From contig NZ_FONY01000004.1 in NCBI RefSeq assembly GCF_900113045.1, positions 124,001 to 188,000 of the forward strand: DNA of 64,000 bases, given 5' to 3'. This DNA comes from Thermoflexibacter ruber (lineage in GTDB: Bacteria; Bacteroidota; Bacteroidia; Cytophagales; Thermoflexibacteraceae). Position 1 is the first letter of the stretch; each line of letters opens with the position of its first letter. Both the position numbers and the translations under genes were made by a program. A model generated the notes under the pieces. It was not told the DNA's origin, searched no databases, and worked only from the letters and a program-made list of their open reading frames with translations. This document shows positions 61,434 to 64,000 of the stretch, piece by piece.

Positions 61434-62669
61434 ATGCAATCTTCTGCTCTTTCTGAGAAAAAAATATTCAAAGACCTTTCTTTTGAAGATACGCAAGTTG
61501 CTTTTTCCTATCGTTCAGATACCGATTTGTGGAAAAGCTACCTTCTGTTTGCTTCTATCAATCGCAATTGGCTGGTAAGTAGTGGCACCAAACTCATTAG
61601 GTTTGCTCTCAAATCAGGCATTCCTATTGACCCTTTGCTCAAATCTACTTTGTTTAAGCATTTTTGTGGAGGAGAAAATATAGAGGACTGTGAAAAAACT
61701 ATCCAAATGCTTGCCCAGTATCATGTAGGGACGATTTTGGATTATTCGGTAGAAGGCGAAAAAACGGAACAGGCTTTCGATGAAACCGAACAAGAAACCA
61801 TCGCTACCATTCACAAAGCGGCGAGCAATCCTGCTGCCATTCCATTTACTGTGTTCAAAACCACGGGCTTAGCCCCGTTTGAGTTATTGGAAAAAGTATC
61901 TGCTTTTATCAACAACCCCAATCTTTCTCTAAGCGAAAGCGAAGAAGCTATGTTACAGAAACTTATAAAAAGGGTAGATAATATCTGTAAGACAGCACAT
62001 CAGCACGGGGTAAAAGTATTCATAGATGCAGAGGAAACTTGGATTCAAGATGCAATAGACTCTCTTGCTTATCAGATGATGGAAAAATATAATCTTCAAA
62101 GCGTGATTGTGTATAACACTTATCAACTCTATACCTTAGCAGGTTTGGGCAAGCTAAAAATTGCCAAAGAAAAAGGCTTAGACAAGGGATTCAAAGTCGG
62201 GGCAAAGATAGTCAGAGGGGCTTATATGGAAAAAGAGCGCGCTCGTGCCAAAGCATTAGGATATGCTGACCCTATCCAACCCAACAAGTCCGCTACCGAC
62301 AAAGCATTTAACGAAGCCTTGCTTTTCTGTGTAGAAAACAAAGCTATGATTGATTTTTGCGCAGGTACGCACAACGAGCAGAGTTGCCTCTACTTAGCCA
62401 AACTCATGGAACAACACCAAATAGCTAAAAAGGATGCAGGGGTTTGGTTTGCCCAACTTTACGGCATGAGCGACCATATTTCTTTCAACTTAGCTAAAGC
62501 AGGCTACAATGTAGCCAAATACGTACCTTACGGACCTTTGAAGTCTGTCATGCCTTATCTTTTCCGTAGAGCCGCAGAAAACACCTCCGTAGCTGGGCAA
62601 AGCAGTCGTGAGTTTACCCTGATAAGCAAGGAGATAGCAAGACGAAAACGAGCCAAAGGAAAATTGTAA
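61434..62669 (+). CDS. proline dehydrogenase (monofunctional)
   Basis: The enzyme oxidises L-proline to pyrroline-5-carboxylate with FAD. I use the ATG at 61434 (MQSSALSEKKIFK), giving 411 residues; an ATG at 61401 is also in frame. The TIM-barrel motifs of the PutA proline dehydrogenase domain are seen: VKVFIDAEETW, GAKIVRGAYMEKERARAK, GTHNEQS, FAQLYGMSDHISF, YVPYG and LFRRAAENTSV (substrate-binding Arg pair). Only the dehydrogenase is present; the P5C dehydrogenase domain is absent, so another gene must supply it. The VWA gene follows after 37 bases. Confidence 0.95.
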   Translation: MQSSALSEKKIFKDLSFEDTQVAFSYRSDTDLWKSYLLFASINRNWLVSSGTKLIRFALKSGIPIDPLLKSTLFKHFCGGENIEDCEKTIQMLAQYHVGTILDYSVEGEKTEQAFDETEQETIATIHKAASNPAAIPFTVFKTTGLAPFELLEKVSAFINNPNLSLSESEEAMLQKLIKRVDNICKTAHQHGVKVFIDAEETWIQDAIDSLAYQMMEKYNLQSVIVYNTYQLYTLAGLGKLKIAKEKGLDKGFKVGAKIVRGAYMEKERARAKALGYADPIQPNKSATDKAFNEALLFCVENKAMIDFCAGTHNEQSCLYLAKLMEQHQIAKKDAGVWFAQLYGMSDHISFNLAKAGYNVAKYVPYGPLKSVMPYLFRRAAENTSVAGQSSREFTLISKEIARRKRAKGKL

Positions 62670-62706
62670 GAGAGTATCTTAAACAAGGAAATTATTAGCC
62701 AATCTC

Positions 62707-63843
62707 ATGGATTCATTGATTCAAAGACATACGGCTCTTTCTGCAAATATCGTTGCGTTTTGTAGGTATCTGAGAAATCACGATTTTAATTTGGGGGTAG
62801 CAGAGGAAAAAGATGCCCTGCAAGCTCTTGCTTGTTTGCCTTTGGAGAATCAGGAAATCATGAAATTGGTCTTGCAATCTACTTTGGTCAAAAATTTACA
62901 TCAACTCACCCAATTTGAGAAACTTTACCAAAACTATTGGAAAGAGTTAGAAAAAGCCGTAGATTCCAAAATCACAGGAGGTAAACCTGAGGAAGCACCA
63001 CCTAAACCTACTCGTAACCAACAACCTTCTTTGTTGGCTTTAAAAAATTGGCTTTATGGGAACAAAAATGAAGAAATTACAGAAATAGCGACCTACAGCC
63101 CTACGGAAGTACTCAGCAAAAAAGATTTTGCCTTATTTACCCCCCAAGAAATGCAAGAGGTAAGTAAAATTATCCAGCTTTTAGCTAAAAATCTGTCCTC
63201 TCACCTAAGTAGAAGGAAACAAAGGTCAAAAAAACATCAAACCTTAGATTTGAGGCGAACTCTTTATCTGAATAAAAATTATCAAGGCGAAGTGTTAAAA
63301 TTGGCTTACCAAGAGCCAAAACCCAAAAAGTTCAAGTTATTGCTCATTTGCGATGTAAGTAAGTCTATGGATTTGTATAGTCGCTTCCTGATTCAATTCA
63401 TGTATGCTTTCCAAACGGCTTATCAACGCATAGAAACCTTTGTATTTAGTACCTCCTTGCAACACATCACCGAAGAACTTAAGCGAAAAAATATTAATCA
63501 AACCCTGCAAGAATTATCAGAAAAAATACCTCAATGGTCTGGAGGTACGCAAATAGGACAATCACTCTACAATCTTTGTCAGACACACCGAAGATTGTTA
63601 GATAAAAAAACTTCTATAATTATCGTGAGCGATGGCTGGGATACTGGCAAGATGGAACTCCTCGAGGAGAGTATGGCAAGCATACAAAAAAAGTCAAAAA
63701 ATGTCATTTGGCTCAATCCCTTAGCAGGCAATCCTGATTACAAGCCAGCTACCCAAGCCATGATTGCCGCTATGCCTTATATAGACATTTTCGCTCCTAT
63801 CCACAACTTAGAAAGCCTAAGAAGTCTTTTGCAAAGGTTGTAG
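62707..63843 (+). CDS. CoxE-like von Willebrand factor A protein
   Basis: The protein has 378 residues. The N-terminal region (about 1-170) is helical, and the C-terminal half is a VWA domain of the CoxE type with the MIDAS motif D216-x-S218-x-S220 in LLICDVSKSM, a following SGGTQIGQSL (threonine ligand) and IIIVSDGWDTG (aspartate ligand). CoxE/VWA proteins usually work with a MoxR AAA ATPase in metal-cofactor insertion or complex assembly, and such a partner gene is absent here unless it lies beyond the window. It follows proline dehydrogenase closely. Cytosolic. Confidence 0.9.
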   Translation: MDSLIQRHTALSANIVAFCRYLRNHDFNLGVAEEKDALQALACLPLENQEIMKLVLQSTLVKNLHQLTQFEKLYQNYWKELEKAVDSKITGGKPEEAPPKPTRNQQPSLLALKNWLYGNKNEEITEIATYSPTEVLSKKDFALFTPQEMQEVSKIIQLLAKNLSSHLSRRKQRSKKHQTLDLRRTLYLNKNYQGEVLKLAYQEPKPKKFKLLLICDVSKSMDLYSRFLIQFMYAFQTAYQRIETFVFSTSLQHITEELKRKNINQTLQELSEKIPQWSGGTQIGQSLYNLCQTHRRLLDKKTSIIIVSDGWDTGKMELLEESMASIQKKSKNVIWLNPLAGNPDYKPATQAMIAAMPYIDIFAPIHNLESLRSLLQRL

Positions 63844-64000
63844 AAAGTTGGCAACGCCGCTTAGGACTATCAAACGAAGAAGGGGAAGCAGTGAAAGGGA
63901 AGCAGTATATCGTTATTGATGACGACATAACGTTCAATTGGTTTTATTACTTAGTTTAGGTAAATAAAAGAGCATTTTAAACCGCCTAAATTTTACTTTT
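63844..64000. other. window end, no gene supported
   Basis: The remaining 157 bases after the VWA gene contain no frame I can support. A 22-codon GTG frame at 63891-63959 is too short to call. Confidence 0.5.

Noticed and set aside
63891-63959. 22-codon GTG frame KGKQYIVIDDDITFNW
   Set aside because: It looks faintly like a receiver-domain start, but it is too short, uses GTG and has a stop right after; a relic cannot be proved.

Overview
The window is a low-GC chromosomal stretch of a Bacteroidota bacterium, most likely a member of the Cytophagales or a close relative (inference). The evidence is a SusC/SusD pair, a type IX secretion C-terminal sorting domain, a DUF5686 protein, OMP_b-brl-type receptors, the uppS-bamA-ompH-ompH locus, A-rich leaders in place of strong Shine-Dalgarno sites, and promoters with the Bacteroidota -7 box TAnnTTTG. 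It reads mostly as housekeeping and cell-envelope sequence. It contains no prophage, CRISPR array or intact transposon.

Layout. At 1-5.2 kb lie a DUF5686 surface protein cut by the window edge, a secreted S9 peptidase and a secreted class-C-type serine hydrolase, then a tRNA-Leu(CAG) with a clear promoter. At 5.4-10.5 kb are pbpC, a DinB protein, and a tight pair made of a membrane-anchored cytochrome c and a Gfo/Idh-type lipoprotein oxidoreductase. At 10.5-19.3 kb is a minus-strand block: ffh, a receiver-kinase hybrid, hflX, and the outer-membrane assembly operon uppS-bamA-ompH-ompH. At 19.6-26 kb are prmC, a DUF6702-like protein, an SLC45-like transporter, a secreted M20 peptidase and lysA. 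At 26-33 kb are a glycine-rich T9SS cargo protein and a large TonB-dependent receptor-like protein.

From 33 to 38.3 kb there is a 51-residue small ORF with its own promoter, leader hairpin and terminator. It is followed by a minus-strand run of membrane-anchored NUC nuclease, TPR histidine kinase, retropepsin-PDZ lipoprotein and coiled-coil membrane protein. At 38.4-38.9 kb is a graveyard of transposase fragments. At 39-47 kb come gatB, a SusC/SusD operon and ilvE. At 47-60.2 kb is a minus-strand block: a glycosyltransferase, an acidic coiled-coil secreted protein, a cluster pointing to muropeptide and D-glutamate recycling (mpl, DUF1611/DgcN-like, M19 dipeptidase), a dicarboxylate/amino acid symporter, rdgB with an outer-membrane barrel, a PhoH ATPase, and a metallo-beta-lactamase-fold protein fused to two cyclic-nucleotide-binding-like domains. 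At 60.5-64 kb are a DUF4136 lipoprotein, proline dehydrogenase and a CoxE-type VWA protein.

How the genes relate. Much of the window serves the envelope: peptidoglycan synthesis and recycling (pbpC, uppS, mpl, M19, DUF1611), outer-membrane protein assembly (bamA and two Skp-like chaperones), nutrient import (SusC/SusD) and secreted hydrolases (S9, M20, NUC, serine hydrolase). The least conventional items are the metallohydrolase-CNB fusion, the SirB2-like/cytochrome c plus oxidoreductase pair, the kinase-nuclease pair, and the small ORF whose start region can be paired with its own leader.
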